Shown in pieces: positions 10,049 through 23,000 of a DNA stretch of 64,000 bases. The notes under the pieces were generated by a model. It did not search any database and was not told the DNA's origin. It was given only the letters and a program-made list of their open reading frames with translations. The stretch comes from Ostrinia nubilalis (lineage: Eukaryota; Arthropoda; Insecta; Lepidoptera; Crambidae). A program made the translations under genes and the position numbers. Where the stretch lies: contig NC_087096.1 in assembly GCF_963855985.1 (NCBI RefSeq), positions 434,001-498,000 on the forward strand. The letters run 5' to 3'. Position 1 is the first letter of the stretch; each line of letters opens with the position of its first letter.

Positions 10049-12829
10049 GTATTCATAAATTGTATTTGTCTTTAACTTATGGGCTCAATAAATTTAATAG
10101 GAACGGGCAAAATAAACCCTGGGCAAACATGCTCCATCATATTTTATATCTGCATCCATAGGCAAGATAGCAAATGCATCTAGCCAACAAAAGAAGCATG
10201 AGCCAGACCCTATTTTACAACAATGTATTCGTAATGTCGTGAATACCACGATTATACATCAATGGAGGAGAAGAATTGTAAACAGTGGCATCTGAGCTAT
10301 CTCACGATAGGTGAAACCGTCTCATACACATTCCCGCATTATTCTAAAGAGCCCGCTCGCCATAATGAGTGCTCGGTGGCAATAACAAATAATGAACCCT
10401 ATCTAATGCAGAACATTCGGTACCTTACCATCCGCGTGAAAGTGGCAATTAACTAAAGTCGGTATAATAAGCAGCTCTCCGGATTTATAATGATGAATTA
10501 TTAATTAGCGAACGTCTCTCCGTATAATTTAGTTTCATACTTTCGTTTTTGAATTATTCTGTGTGGACGCGACATCGAGCGTGCTGCGCTACTATCTAAT
10601 AAAGTACAAGACATTATTGTCTTCGTTTCAATTAGACATTTTACACGGCAAACATTCCACAGCGCAGCGTTACTGGCTGCAGTTATTTTCTAACAATCAA
10701 ATCATTCTTCTTTGGAAATTGCGACTTTTTTGTCGTTCTTGATCACAAAATGGACAAAGCGGTCTTTGTTCGGATGTTTTCGGCTTGGCCCATCTCGAGA
10801 TAAAATTTCGCCGATGTCGGACAGATACGAGAGTTTGAAAGTATTTCAGATAAGCTATCAAGATAACTTAGCTGATCTCAATAATATCAATAATGCATCT
10901 ATTGAATTTCAGATAAACATTGGACTAGACATTTCAAAAATTATCATAATATCTTGCAATTAGATTACCTACATAAACACACTGATGTGTTCCATCTTAT
11001 ATTTTTCCAAAATAAAATGCGGTTTTATGTTCATGATTCTTAATCTATCGTTTATCAATTCCGGAGCTGTTGTGCTCTCAGATATCCCCAGCACAAGATA
11101 TCTACACCTAGAAGCATGTAGACATTCTATGATAGAATAAAATCTGCAGCAGAGAGTGCCGGGGTCCTGTCGCGCCCGGGGTGGCGGGCCGACGACCTCG
11201 CGCGCTGGCCTTGGCTCGCACACCTGTCGCTGGCAGGAACTTGAACGCGAATCAGAACTATGCTGTTAGGAAATACTTGAACAGCCATAACATCCAAATG
11301 AGTCACATACGAGTACATGGGAAGTATTTAACCAGAATAGCCTTTTCAAATCCTTTCTTTCCGCCAGTTCCCAGTGCTCAAATTATTAGTCTCTCTTTAG
11401 GCTAAAGACAATAGATTTACTTTTGGACAATGTTGCAGTTGACGTTGAACTTGCTAAATTTGCGAACCAAGTTTTCATAAATTTTATTACCTACTTAATT
11501 TTAAACCCACCCCGAAGAACCTTGATTTCAGTCAAAGACCACATCTTTTGAGTGATCTAGCCCAACAATGGCAATTCTCAAACCGCTGTTATAGAGTATT
11601 AACCACAAAATATCTAAGGAGTGAAGATGCTCGCGGAATTCATGTGCACGGCAGATAAATCACCCGCTATGTGGAGCGTCTGCGCCCGCGCACGTCCGGC
11701 GGCGACACGCACGTTCGCCGCCTTTGCGATCACTACAACCATTCTTGATGGAATTTCAAGAATTTCAACGTTTTTCTGCATCACCTAGATATTATTTAAA
11801 ACTGCACTCATATTTGTTCTGCAGGAAGAATAGGGTAAAGTTGTATTAGGTTGTGTAAACGCAGACTATTTTAATTTAAAAAAACTTAAGAACTTAACGC
11901 CCTCCAATTTTAGAGTAATTATTGAAACGAAATGAAAATAAATCACTAAAGGTAGGCTGATGATTACTATTAATTCGAGATAGTATAAACTTCGGTGACA
12001 ATAGTTTTTATTTTGATTAATACACGATCATCTGTGATGCAATTATCATATAAGTGCAGTAATAGTTTTATGTCGCGTTTATTATTCAATTCCCAGTGTA
12101 GGCGCACGCGCACGTCCTCGGCTCGTATGACGCCTCGTTCACACCTCGTTACGACTCCCTCGAGCCAAACAAACATGCAGATATTATGTTTGCACGACTG
12201 TCACTTGCTGCGATTCAATTAATTACTCGCCACATTTTGAATAGTATTAAAAATAGGTGTATACAACTATGCCATCATGTCATGTCAACTATTCGTGTTA
12301 TCGAAGTTGAACTGACAAGGAACATTCTGTGAACAACGCGCTAATTATTTTAATTTATATTTGTTCACAAGATGGATTTTTCAATTAAAAATATTTCTCA
12401 CATCATAACTCTGGCTAATTAAAAGCAAAAGAAGCTCAAATACTTTTCTTGTGATGAATAGAACAGCGTTAATCCGCGTTGAAGAATTATGAAGTTGATC
12501 AGCGGCGGCCGTTACCCGGCACCGGCTTCATTTGGAAGAAACTCAAACGTTATTTACGCTTCGCTGGCAATAAATAAATAAATAGGCAATGACGTGCTTA
12601 TTTATATTGAACCATCAATACAGCGAGGTGAAAGGCGGTTGATATTTAAAATAAACGGAAATATCGAAGAATGCGTTCGAAAACATGAACGCTTTCCCAA
12701 ATCCGTGATAGACGCAGACACGCCAGCCTCGGCTTTCCAACGAGAAAATGATGTTATCGCTCGTAAAATGAGCTGATTTAACTGCGAGCTACAGATATGT
12801 AGCATTCAGTAATTAAGTGCGCTTAAGTT
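10049..12829. other. Intron 1 sequence without recognised gene
   Basis: AT-rich, with isolated GC-rich patches at about 11155-11235 and 11670-11730 and a CACGCGCACGTCC-type patch near 12105. None has splice signals in a convincing arrangement. I see no RNA gene or recognisable protein family. Confidence 0.5.
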
Positions 12830-13240
12830 TTAACCCACTTGTTGCTATCGTACTTTTAAAAGGACACCGCATAAATAAAATTATTATAAACAATGAGGGT
12901 ACGTAGAAATAAAATGTTTATGTTCATTCGATACGTGTTGAGTGTACAAAGCGCACACTTAGTTCATCGTTCGTGTAATTCGTTATGTAATATAATATTT
13001 ATTTATTTGGAAACAACTGTTTACTATGGAGAAATTCAGTATGTTTATTTAATTATACAAGCATGATTTATTCGTTTATTTCGTTTAAAACTAAGTAGAA
13101 AAACAATATGATTTTCAAATGAAATTATTATTTTACTTAAATTATTGCAAAATACTTGCATTTTGTGCAGTTTTAATTGCCGTTCTTTTAAACGACCAAT
13201 AGCAAATTGTACTACTATCGTACGTATTCTTTTTAGATCG

Positions 13241-13756
13241 CGAGATAAGGCAAGAAATCGGCCTTTATCATTGAATGAAATAGTTTTAGAGCTGGAAGAG
13301 GACGACGAAGAGGAAGTGCCTGATTCTATCATTGTTTTGCCACCTGAAACATGCAACGCTGATGTTACTGACGAGGATTCAGGTGATGAAAACCAAGTAA
13401 CTTTGCACAATTTGCCTGGGTCGTAGCTGCGGGCACAGGCGGAAATCTGTTTTCATATAAAAGAGAGTAGTGAAGATGAAGAAGATGATAATATGCCGCT
13501 CTCTTCGTTATCAAAACGCAGGCGTGTTTTATCAACAGAATCAGGACACAGTTCTGTTGCAAGTTTATCGAATTTGACTTCAGAATCGGATGTAACTGTT
13601 TCAAAAAACAAACGATACATTTGGCTGGCGCGAGATATAAATCCATCCTTCGAGGCATGGCTTGATATGCAGACTGCTGCTTTGCAGTGGATTCCGCTAC
13701 AGTACTTTGAATCAGTGTTTGGTGAAGACAAAGGAAAAAATCGTACTTCTCATTGA
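13241..13756 (+). pseudogene. piggyBac-like transposase, N-terminal part
   Basis: An acidic, disordered leader (LSLNEIVLELEEDDEEE...) is followed by an Asp/Glu-Ser stretch and a basic KRRR block, the usual N-terminal region of piggyBac-derived transposases. One in-frame TAG at 13424-13426 interrupts it, with the same frame resuming at once (LRAQAEICF). It runs to a stop at 13754-13756, near the deletion junction. The DDD catalytic domain is not present. The start is unclear; a TE-like frame can be followed from about 13145. Confidence 0.75.
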
Positions 13757-13761
13757 TTTGC

Positions 13762-14076
13762 CACAGATTAGACATGGCTTTACACAACTCTTGGCAGATT
13801 TATAAAAATAATAAGGGCACATATGATTTTCTTCAATTTCGCAGAAGTGAACAGCTCTACTGGAAAGTTATAAAAAAAACTGACCGAAAAGCAACACGAG
13901 TATCTCAAAATTTCCGTGAAAATTCACGCTTTGACGGAAAGGACCCTATAATAAGTTATAGAGATAATCAACTGCGCTGTTTTTTATGCCATATAAAAGC
14001 TAACTTTTACTGTCCTAAATGTAATGTTACATTGCATCCCAAATCTTGCTTTGAAAACTTCCACACTTCTCAATAA
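13762..14076 (+). pseudogene. piggyBac-like transposase, C-terminal zinc-binding part
   Basis: In a different frame from the N-terminal part, this shows the block before the C-terminus (DMALHNSWQIYK), then a spacer, then a Cys-rich domain: CFLCHIKANFYCPKCNVTLH...CFENFH. That C-x2-C...C-x2-C...H/C-x-H pattern is the piggyBac C-terminal zinc finger that binds the transposon ends. The frame change relative to 13241-13756 fits an internal deletion that removed roughly the central catalytic third. It ends with a TAA at 14074. Confidence 0.8.
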
Positions 14077-14278
14077 ATCTATGTTAAGCTGAAAGTATTG
14101 GTTCATTTTTCTAGTCATTGTAATAGCAGTACATTTTGCTAGGGTCCTTTTAAAAGAACGCCATTTTCCGATTTTTTTTTTTAATATTTTTTTCGTCCAA
14201 GTAGTCGCATTTTGAAAACAATATGTGAAATTCATTCAGATCTGAGGTAAAAAGATGTTTCAGGAACAACTGGGTTAA

Positions 14279-17200
14279 TTGTGCGCTACCCGGCCACCGG
14301 AACGGCCGCCATTTCGTGTTCGTAAATCAAAAATTTAGATTTTTGTAATTCGAATACCAAAATGACGCTGGAAGTGGTCGTCGAACTTTGTTGCCTGGAT
14401 TTATTATCTAGATTTTAATCCTCGCTTTAGCCAGGCGTAACGAATTGCTAGAGTTCAGTTTTTCACCGTGACGGACGCTTCGTTGTAACTAAACAAGTAG
14501 CAAAATATCCAAAAATTTTGCTTGCCGTCACACGGGCTGGAGTGACAGGCAAAACATTATGGAGAGCGCGATATGCTATCAGCTCAACGATGGCGGCTAT
14601 TACACGGGTTATTAAGTTTTCGAGAGCCTTTCGATCCGCCATGATAATATTTATAAGCACTTTTATGGTTACGCCAACAATTGACCTAAATGGCTAGGAC
14701 AAAGTTTACCTTGTTAATTAAAACAACCAATTTATCCATAAACACGGGTTTACGCCTTGAACGGTTAAATTATTTTTCCTGTACTAGTGAAATCTAAATC
14801 AGAGAATATAAATAATACTAGTGAGTGTAGCATAATATTATTTCAAGAAAACTAAAACCGTAGTGAACCTAGAACAAAAAATATTATACCTACCTACATT
14901 ATAAATAATTGAGAGCCTTAATTAATACGAACAAAAAATACACCTACTTAAAAATAAAAATATGATTGATAACATGGTAAAATTTTCTTTACATGCATGC
15001 ATGGATCGTATCTTGCTGCTTATTTTATATGCTAATAAAGTCGTGTACACAATTCCCACCGGCGCTTCCCACGTCCTCCATTGTGTCATTGACCAACACC
15101 ATCATGTGTAATGTATTCATTACTACACAAATGTCTATATTTCAGAACACTAAAAAGCACTCCGCCCCTGTTATTTGAAAAACACCGACAGTTACATTAA
15201 GTCACCTACGAGACGGAGCAGTAAAATAAGAGCTTAAGCAAACGGAAATGAATTGTTCTACACGATATGTTTAAGACTGCTAAGTATACTTTCCTAAGAA
15301 ATGACCAAAGATTTTTTAAGGCTTTGGAAGTTTTGCTTAGTTTAATGAATATTTCAAAAACTGAGACGTACGAGTATTCCCGAAATAAAAATATGACCAT
15401 AATATAAAGAATTTATCGTTGGGGCTTTGTGAAGCTTTTAAAGCTGTGAACTCGCCATCATCTTATGTCAAACCGCTCATAATTGACATCGTTTATGAAT
15501 CATCCAACAGGCCAATTTGTAAAGTAAATGAAATCTCAATCGCTATACTGAAAGATGTGGCGGCTGTGAGTGGCGGAGACAATGCGCTGGCGCCGCGGCG
15601 ACATCCGTCCATTGTTCGCGGTTATTTGTGCGCTCCAGGCATAGCTGGGACGACGGTGCCTATATGAGAGGACGCCACTCGATCTCAAGGATAGACCGGC
15701 CACGTTACAGATTCAGAAATACTAATATTGAAGGCATGAAAGACTTAATGCTACATCGAAATTAATCGTGTAATTAGAAAAAATGTTTACATTTGCATCT
15801 AATTCCTAATTAAGTGCTCCTTAGTTTATGTAAGTTATTATTTAACTGCTTTTCAAATAATTTTACAAAGTAAGTACCTAAACGTTTTTGCATAACAGCA
15901 GCTGCTAGTAATCGGTAAATACGTTGAAGTTAATAATAGCAAAATACTCGTAACATCAAACACTTTTGAACTACATCATATTTTATACCTAATTGAAACG
16001 TTACGTTGCAATAAAAAGTTCAATCCCTAACCCTTTTTCCCAATATAACTCTTTATTAGTGACATTTAATCTGGAAATCCATGATGGGAAGTTGGAGACT
16101 ACCCGCATTAACATGATTGGCTGAGGTCGCTGATAAGCCAACATATTGTCAAAAGTAAAAGTAACTTCCCTAAAAGTATTGGAATTTACTATCGAGCCAT
16201 CACCGGCGATACCCTTCACATCTGATTTGGTGATAAGATGTATCTGATAAGAGCACGCGGGATGGTTGACACGGCATTTGCATTAACAAATGGAGTGTCG
16301 TCAACAGCCGCGAGTTTGCACAAGTGCGCCTGCGCCGGGGTCTTGTTTTTTATTTTCACTAGTTCTAGAAATAATTCTATTATATGTAGAGATCGTTTTA
16401 TAGAAAAGGAAAAGCATGTTGGTAAACTGATATGCAATCGCAGTAAAAAAGATTATTATTTAATATGCCCTTTGCAGAAACTTATGACTTTTACTTGGCC
16501 GCCGAAGTTGGGTTTTTATTGTTTTTTAGTTTAACTAGCCAAAGGGTTTTTTTACGTAATTCAATTCTATGTACTTACATTGAATCGTTCTGACATTCTT
16601 GTTTAAATATTAATGTTTGGTTGGTCTATCTGAAAGTCGGTTTCAAACTAGATTTGAAATTACATATATTTCACTACGGACCAGAAAACATGTGGGCTGA
16701 CTTAAATCGTTCATAGAAACAATTACTCGGTCGCGAATACGATACGCAATTACTATATTTAAGCACACACTGATCTCGGTAGATAGCCGTATCTGTTCCG
16801 AGCAGAACACCGAATGCCTTTTACAGGCCACAAAATGCAAGTAGCTGGTAACACTGATTGGTGTGCGGGATAAATTTAGCCGCTCCTGTGTGTTTGTTTT
16901 TTGAATTCCAGAGGGTTGAGCCGAGCCCTGAGTGCTTGTCTCCAGACCTGCTTTGGTATTGATTTATTTGGAAATGGCCGAGTAATTTTAGATGCAGTAA
17001 TGCGTGTTCCTACAGATGATTGTTTCGCGAAATTGCTTGTAGCTTCGGGGGAACTTATTTTGAATTCAATGTGCATAATATTTTGTCACTATTTGGGTTA
17101 ACTTATCAGTACTAATCAATAGTTCATTGTCACTCTGTGTGTACAATATTTCCAAAATTATTGTGATATGGTTGCGTCCAACGCAGACAAGATAGCTTCA

Positions 17201-18021
17201 CGCGGGTAGGGTTCAAACACAAAAAAGCTGTCGCCGTTACCCGGACCCTTGTCTGGCGCCCTGACACTCCCTGAATGGACATCATTGTTACCTCCCCCTC
17301 CCCCCCCTCGCCTTATCTCGTGCTTTACACCATGTGTCACCACACCAAACCCAGCAACGCCAGATGCAGTTAGTATTAAAACCTGTTTCATCTAAATGCT
17401 GATATTATCACAGTACCTTCGTCCCATCGTCTAGTAAAATGTTATATTCTAGCTCAAAAGTCATGTATTAAAGGACGACCTTCACCATTATTATTAAGTC
17501 TTAGTGAAACAAATTCGTAATTTTATGTATCTTGGGAAATGCTAGTATCCTCGTAATTTCTAGAGAAAGGTTTATTACGTAAATAATAATAATAAATACC
17601 GCTGCGTTCGTGAGATGCCCTCCAGCAAGATGTAGCGATGATAATGATATCGTAATTTACGTATAAACGCGAAAATTCTTGCAAGACGAGTTGAAGAGAT
17701 CGATGTGCATTTTGAGTGAGACCTACATCATTGGCTAAGATAAAAACTGACGTTGCTGTAAATTATCAATACTTATTCTCTATTTGCTTATAGTCTATAC
17801 CCTTGTAATGTTTACTAATATCAGTTAAAAATTTCGAGCACACAATGTGGCTACCCGTTCAGCCATCGGCCTCGGTTGAACGCCATACTAAACGCCATGT
17901 GTCCCGACACGTCACCCGACATTCAAGCCACCTCCAGCGCCGGGGCAACGAGCTAATTACTCATTACCACTCCACTTAACACGCGCTATTATCGTTATAA
18001 AATAACTTTTAAAAAAAATAA
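14279..18021. other. Intron 1 sequence without recognised gene
   Basis: AT-rich. GC-rich spots occur near 14285-14315 and 15560-15670, and a C-run (CCCCCTCCCCCCC-like) near 17293-17308. Short open frames have no family features. Nothing else is supported. Confidence 0.5.
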
Positions 18022-18428
18022 AACCGACTTCAAATGCGTGAACACAAAAAAAAACTAAAAATTGAAAATATTGCGTATAAAAAAGTTCATCCCCAATTTT
18101 CCACCCTTGGGGGTGAAATATTTTCTTCAAATTCGCATGAAACCACCCTTTTGATAATACCTATTCAACAAAAAAATAATTGTTCAAATTGATTTATAAT
18201 CGGCGGAGATATTGCGTATAAAAAAGTTCATCCCCAATTTTCCACCCTTGGGGGTTGTTTTTTCTATTATTAAATTTAAATGGGACCACCCTTGAGGTAT
18301 TACCTATACGCCGAAAAAAGATTTGTTCAAATCGGTTCATAATTGGCGGAGTTATCGCGTAACAAACATAGAAAAAAAAAAAAACATACGGGTCGAATTG
18401 AGAACCTCCTCCTTTTTTGAAGTCGGTT
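18022..18428. mobile_element. Lepidopteran repeat with AACCGACTTCAAA inverted ends
   Basis: The ends are short inverted repeats: AACCGACTTCAAA on the left, TTTTTTGAAGTCGGTT on the right. Inside, a block 'gcgtataaaaaagttcatcc...ttccacccttggggg' occurs twice, starting near 18074 and 18212, a direct duplication with about 138 bp spacing. The end with GGAGGAGGTTCTCAA recurs as fragments at about 26697-26745 and 46375-46430. It is non-coding; the class is not certain. Confidence 0.65.
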
Positions 18429-20042
18429 GATAAACACCACACGCAGTTCTTCATGAAATAGTTTGGCTTATAGGCTGTAGATCATTGCGTTGCCAACGGA
18501 ATTTAAAGAGTCGCGAAGTTTTTGTTACAAAATCTTCAAGTGTTCCCACTGTCCTATACAGTTCATTGAATTGGTCATTATTTGACGAGCTAGTCAATTT
18601 TAACTTATGACGTGACTAGGAAATATACTTGACAGGTGAAACTGTTTCGGAAATGGTCTCATTTGCAGTGTAGTATACCTTCTTGTATTCTGTTACATTA
18701 GAATACCTTTCCTTATCCATTAACGCAGCCACACGAGTTACATCAAATGTGATTGTACTGGGGAAGTGGCCACATTGTGTTTTAAGCTACTTTGAAATTT
18801 AATGGCCCGAGTGGGGTTAAGAAACTCATTAAATTGTAACCACACAAAACATCAAGTCTGATGAATTATTTAATTGTTATTTTCATGTAACGTTGTGATA
18901 TATATTAGAGTTACGTCTAGAAAGTCAAGTGACAGACAGGAAACCACCCCTTTCTAATCGTAAATATGCATTATTATATAAATTAAAAAGTATTACAAGA
19001 ACTATGTATTATTAGTATTATCATGTAAATTAAGTTCAAATAAATTCATGAATTTTATGTTATTTAATTGGAGTAAGGAGTCTTTTGTGAATCAACATCA
19101 GAAACAAAAATGTACTTAATTAATTTAACTGGCATAAAAAAACAGAAGAACAAAAGAAGAAAGGAAAAAATGTTTCTGTAAATAAAACAGTTTTATGGGA
19201 CGTTCCATATTTAAACGCAGATGGATGGAGTGACGGCTGCAGCAATGTCAAGGACGCTCTCAGCTGCGCCTGCGCGGAGTGCGGAGGGCTAACGCGACGC
19301 TTTTTTGTTTTTGTAGAGATCCGTGCCATAAAAACCATACGTTTTAACTTTGGAAACAATCTTGTCCTTGACATCTTGAGTAAAATGAAAAACTTTAGTT
19401 AACAGCGTCTTCGAAGCCTAAATAAATTCAGTCGTTTTCGGGGGCGATTGCGCATGGCAATCACTATCACTAGTTCAGTGTTAGATATAAGAATTTTGCC
19501 GCTATATCTTTGTGTACCTATTCTGTCAAAATAACTAGTCCACTTTAGTCAGAATCTCTCTTCAATAACTTCGTCAAGATGCTTTTGCAAGATGATTTAA
19601 TTTCCCTATAGAAAAAGTTGAAACAATTTAATTTTCTGCGGAACCAGTCCCTTTGTTCTCGCAGGACTTTCGATTCGCTCTTGCAGCTGCGGCTGAGTGA
19701 GTATTTTTATTGCGCGAGATTTATTTGTGCGCGTCTCGTTTTCGGTAGTCAAATTATCTTTATTTATTGGTCTGACGAAGTGAGAGCGACTTCCAACTTT
19801 GGAATTAATTTGAATACATGGGAAACTAAATAACTTCTAATTCAACTCAACGCGATCGTGTCACTAGCTTCGCTTCTGACTTCTAAGCTTAGGATTTCTA
19901 TAAAAAGCTTCCAACCTTCAGTCCAAAAGTCCGTTCATTAGTTTTGTGTTGCCTGAAGGAGTAACTAAAAGACACCCTCAAAATCTGAAAATAAAATTTT
20001 AATTTATTGTCTTTACTACTCGCAGGTACTTCTTATACAAAA
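18429..20042. other. Intron 1 sequence without recognised gene
   Basis: AT-rich, with a GC-rich spot near 19225-19300. No gene, RNA or bounded element is recognised. Confidence 0.5.
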
Positions 20043-20390
20043 CTAGCGGCCGCCCGCGACTTCGTACGCGTGGATTCCGTTTTACCCCCTTCATCTATCT
20101 TACGCGGTTTAGATTTTTTCATACAAATCTTTTTTCCCGCTAACTCCCGTTTCTGTGAGAATTTTGCAATATCCTGTTGTAACTAAGCTTTAAATTTACT
20201 TATGTACCTGCATGCCAAATTTCAAGTGTCTAACTTAAGCGGTTTAGATTTTTATACAAAAGGATTTTCCCGCTAATTCCCGTTCCCGTGAGAATTTCGG
20301 GAATTCCTTTCTTAGTGCACCTCTAAGGTACCTAAGCTACGTCTCTTCCAAATTTCAAGTGCCTACGTTTAGCCGTTTAGGCTGTGTTTA
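20043..20390 (-). mobile_element. Helitron-like fragment, minus strand
   Basis: The plus strand starts CTAGCGGCCGCCCGCGAC after an A, the reverse of the Helitron 3' end seen at 7896 and 32820. The following blocks are reverse complements of the 134-bp tandem unit in the 32188-32820 copy ('ccgcttaagttagac', 'aatttggcatgcaggtac'). About two diverged units remain. The 5' end is missing or too diverged to place. Confidence 0.75.
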
Positions 20391-20894
20391 ACGATCTTCC
20401 TTTGTCTGATGATGTAATGTGCAAATGTGCAATGGCAATCATGAGAACTATGGGTATTTATGTATCTTATCAAAACAAGGTCTACGTACAGTAGCAATGT
20501 CCGTCCGTCAACAAACGCCCTTTCTTCACAATCACTGCAGTAGATAAACACAATCGTGACCTATGACAACAACCGAGCTACGGACAAACAAAATACCAGC
20601 GCGTGTAGGTAAATGTGTGCGTGGTCTAAATATAAGTCGGTCTTTAACACAAGATAGGATACGATGGAATCAATATCTCCCTGACTAAACTATGAACTTC
20701 AAAACGTTTTTCTTCGATATCATGTAGGTACGTATTTTCGACAGTCTCGGTAACTGCAAACAAAATATACACAAACCCATAAATTATCTAAGACATAATC
20801 TAAACGTAGATATTTGCAATATTAAGTTATGCATTAAATAGCTCCATTTGCAAATGTTATCTACTTACTTCCATAACGATGATTAATGAAGACA

Positions 20895-20958
20895 TTCATG
20901 TTTTATAGATTATAAATAAAATATAAGAATATTTTATTTATAATCTATAAAACATGAA
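20895..20958. repeat. 64-bp AT-rich near-perfect palindrome
   Basis: TTCATGTTTTATAGATTATA and onward for about 30 bp is followed, after a 2 to 4-bp loop, by its reverse complement ending CTATAAAACATGAA. It would extrude a long hairpin. No target duplication is obvious. Confidence 0.85.
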
Positions 20959-22790
20959 CAATGACCAATACTTCTGCCAATTATTATCCTTCTATTTAGT
21001 ATTCTATGTTTTTATGAAATAATTAACTACCTACTTAGATTCATTATTGTTCAAAAGAAAACTCAATCGATTGCAAGTATACATGAGTGTGTAGTTCCCC
21101 TTTGTCTAACCATCGTATTTTTATTTTAATACGTTGATTTATTGATTTTCCTCATCACATGCACGATTCTGTATGTCATGTGTTACCTAACTTCAAATAT
21201 TATTGTGTGCTAGTACGTAAATTATAAGCATGCTTGTATAAGCTAATTCTTAATTAAACTGTTGTCTAAATATAATCTTAATTTGTAAATTGGTGTTTGC
21301 GCCATTAAATCTAAATCCCATAATGAATCAGACCATAAACAACCGCAACCTACACCAACACCAGCGACAACAAGCGCACGCGCGTGTCTATGGCACATGG
21401 CGCCGGAAATAGACAACACGCGGGCAAACGAAGGGAACCAGAAGGGACATGTCAGTGTATGATAATTAAATAACTATTTAAAGGGAAACTGGTTAGCAAC
21501 AGAAAAAAGAATCGTGTTGTACCTACCTATTACTAATGTTTTCTACTGAAAACATCTACTAAACTTCATCATCTACTGATGATGAAGTGATTAACGATTG
21601 AATTGTGAAGAGGGTGTCGCTATTACCATTTTATATACCATTTATTAAACTAAAAAATTAAAACAGCAAGACAAGATTAAAAAATCTATACGTAATGTTC
21701 TGCCATAAAACATACATATACATATGTAGATGGTAGAATTTATTTCACAGTCACAAACATAATGTAGAGGAGTATTATCGTGTTCAGTTAATTGTTATTG
21801 AATCAATATCGTAGTGATACATTTCTTTCAATACTCATACCAATTCTAAAAGGGGAATACCATATCCACAGCTCTCTTCCCACATCTGCTGGCGCTAGCG
21901 CAAACAAATTGATGTAGAGACAAATTAATGTAAGCGCCGAGATTAGGAATCTCCGGCCGATTCGTTAGCTTTATGGGCGCTTGTTGATGACTCGCTACTG
22001 ATTTGTTAGACGGCCGCCTTTTTGTAGGGCCTAGTGAGTGCCGTATTTGTGGAGGCATCGAGTTATCCAGCGTCTATTATTTTAGATTTAACACATTTTC
22101 ATCAGGATTATCATAATTAAGCTTCCTCATTGATTCGTAAATTGTCTTGTTTTCTGTGTCTAACATTTTTGCTTCTGATCGATTTAGTGGACCTGTGTAG
22201 AATTCTGTTTCTTCTTTAATAGCTGATTGATTGGCTCTTTGTGTTTATCATCAAATTCACATAGTTTTTTTGATGGAAAGATTGGATTTTGACTATCAAA
22301 ATCATCACCACGAAGCCGTCGTCAGCCACCTGTTTAATCTACGTGGTGTTGTTATGGTAATCGCGGGTTCTGTGTTTCGTGTTTCTTAGCTGTCGGCGGC
22401 AGCCAGGCGTGACGTCACGCTCCGGCGCTAAGCCATTGTTCTAAGATTTGGTAAAGTTTAGCCTTTAGGGCTAGCATCGGAGGAAAGTACATTACAATTG
22501 TTATTATGTGTAAGAAATATCTCATTGTTACCTTATGGTTTTGCTTGGGGTTTCATATTTAAATGGGAATCATACCAAAAGGAAAAGTTTTCGATGCTCT
22601 ATGAACTTTTCACAAAACATGTAACGAAACTAAAAGAAAATTGTAACTGAATGACTAAAGTTATCAATCAAATAGAAAGCGTTTCATCTTGTTATAACAC
22701 GTTTATATTACATCCATAACACAAGCATATTATTTGCTTACTTTGAGGCTAGATAGCGATGTGTGAAATTGTCCAAAGATATTTGTTGTA
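20959..22790. other. Intron 1 sequence without recognised gene
   Basis: AT-rich; a full CRE-like palindrome (CGTGACGTCACG) lies near 22410. No gene or bounded element is recognised. Confidence 0.5.
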
Positions 22791-23000
22791 AAGCCTGGTC
22801 CGTGAGCACGTAGAATTTTGTCCAATGACCCCAAGCTACCCATCCTTATCGCTCGCGCGTAATTATGTTGCTGTCGCGTTCGCACACTCACTGCGGGCGC
22901 GCGTCGCACAGTCGCGACAGCAATATAATTACGCGCGAGCGATAAGGATGGGTAGCTTGGGGTCATTGGACAAAATTCTACGTGCTCACGGACCAGGCTT
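22791..23000 (+). mobile_element. 210-bp hairpin MITE, copy 1
   Basis: Almost the whole element is one inverted repeat. Arms of about 87 bp begin AAGCCTGGTCCGTGAGCACG and end in the reverse complement, around an asymmetric loop of about 36 bp (cgcacactcactgcgggcg...). It is flanked by TA on both sides (22789-22790, 23001-23002), as for Tc1/mariner-type insertion. The loop gives it a direction, and copy 2 (62580-62789) carries the loop reversed. Apparent open frames across it are artefacts of the palindrome. Confidence 0.85.

Larger units (their letters stand above)
12834..14274 (+). mobile_element. Internally deleted piggyBac element, 1441 bp
   Basis: TTAA flanks both ends (12830-12833 and 14275-14278), the piggyBac target signature. 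The ends are inverted, CCCACTTGTTGC on the left and CCCAGTTGTTCC by reverse complement on the right, starting CCC as in piggyBac. A subterminal inverted repeat, CTTTTAAAAGGAC, lies at 12853-12865 and, reversed, at 14144-14156. Inside are the N-terminal and C-terminal parts of a piggyBac-like transposase with the catalytic core deleted. It is defective and non-autonomous, in intron 1. Confidence 0.9.

Noticed and set aside
11155..11235. GC-rich patch as an alternative leader exon of fascin
   Set aside because: An AG precedes it, but no acceptable GT donor follows at its edge; without transcript data it cannot be supported.
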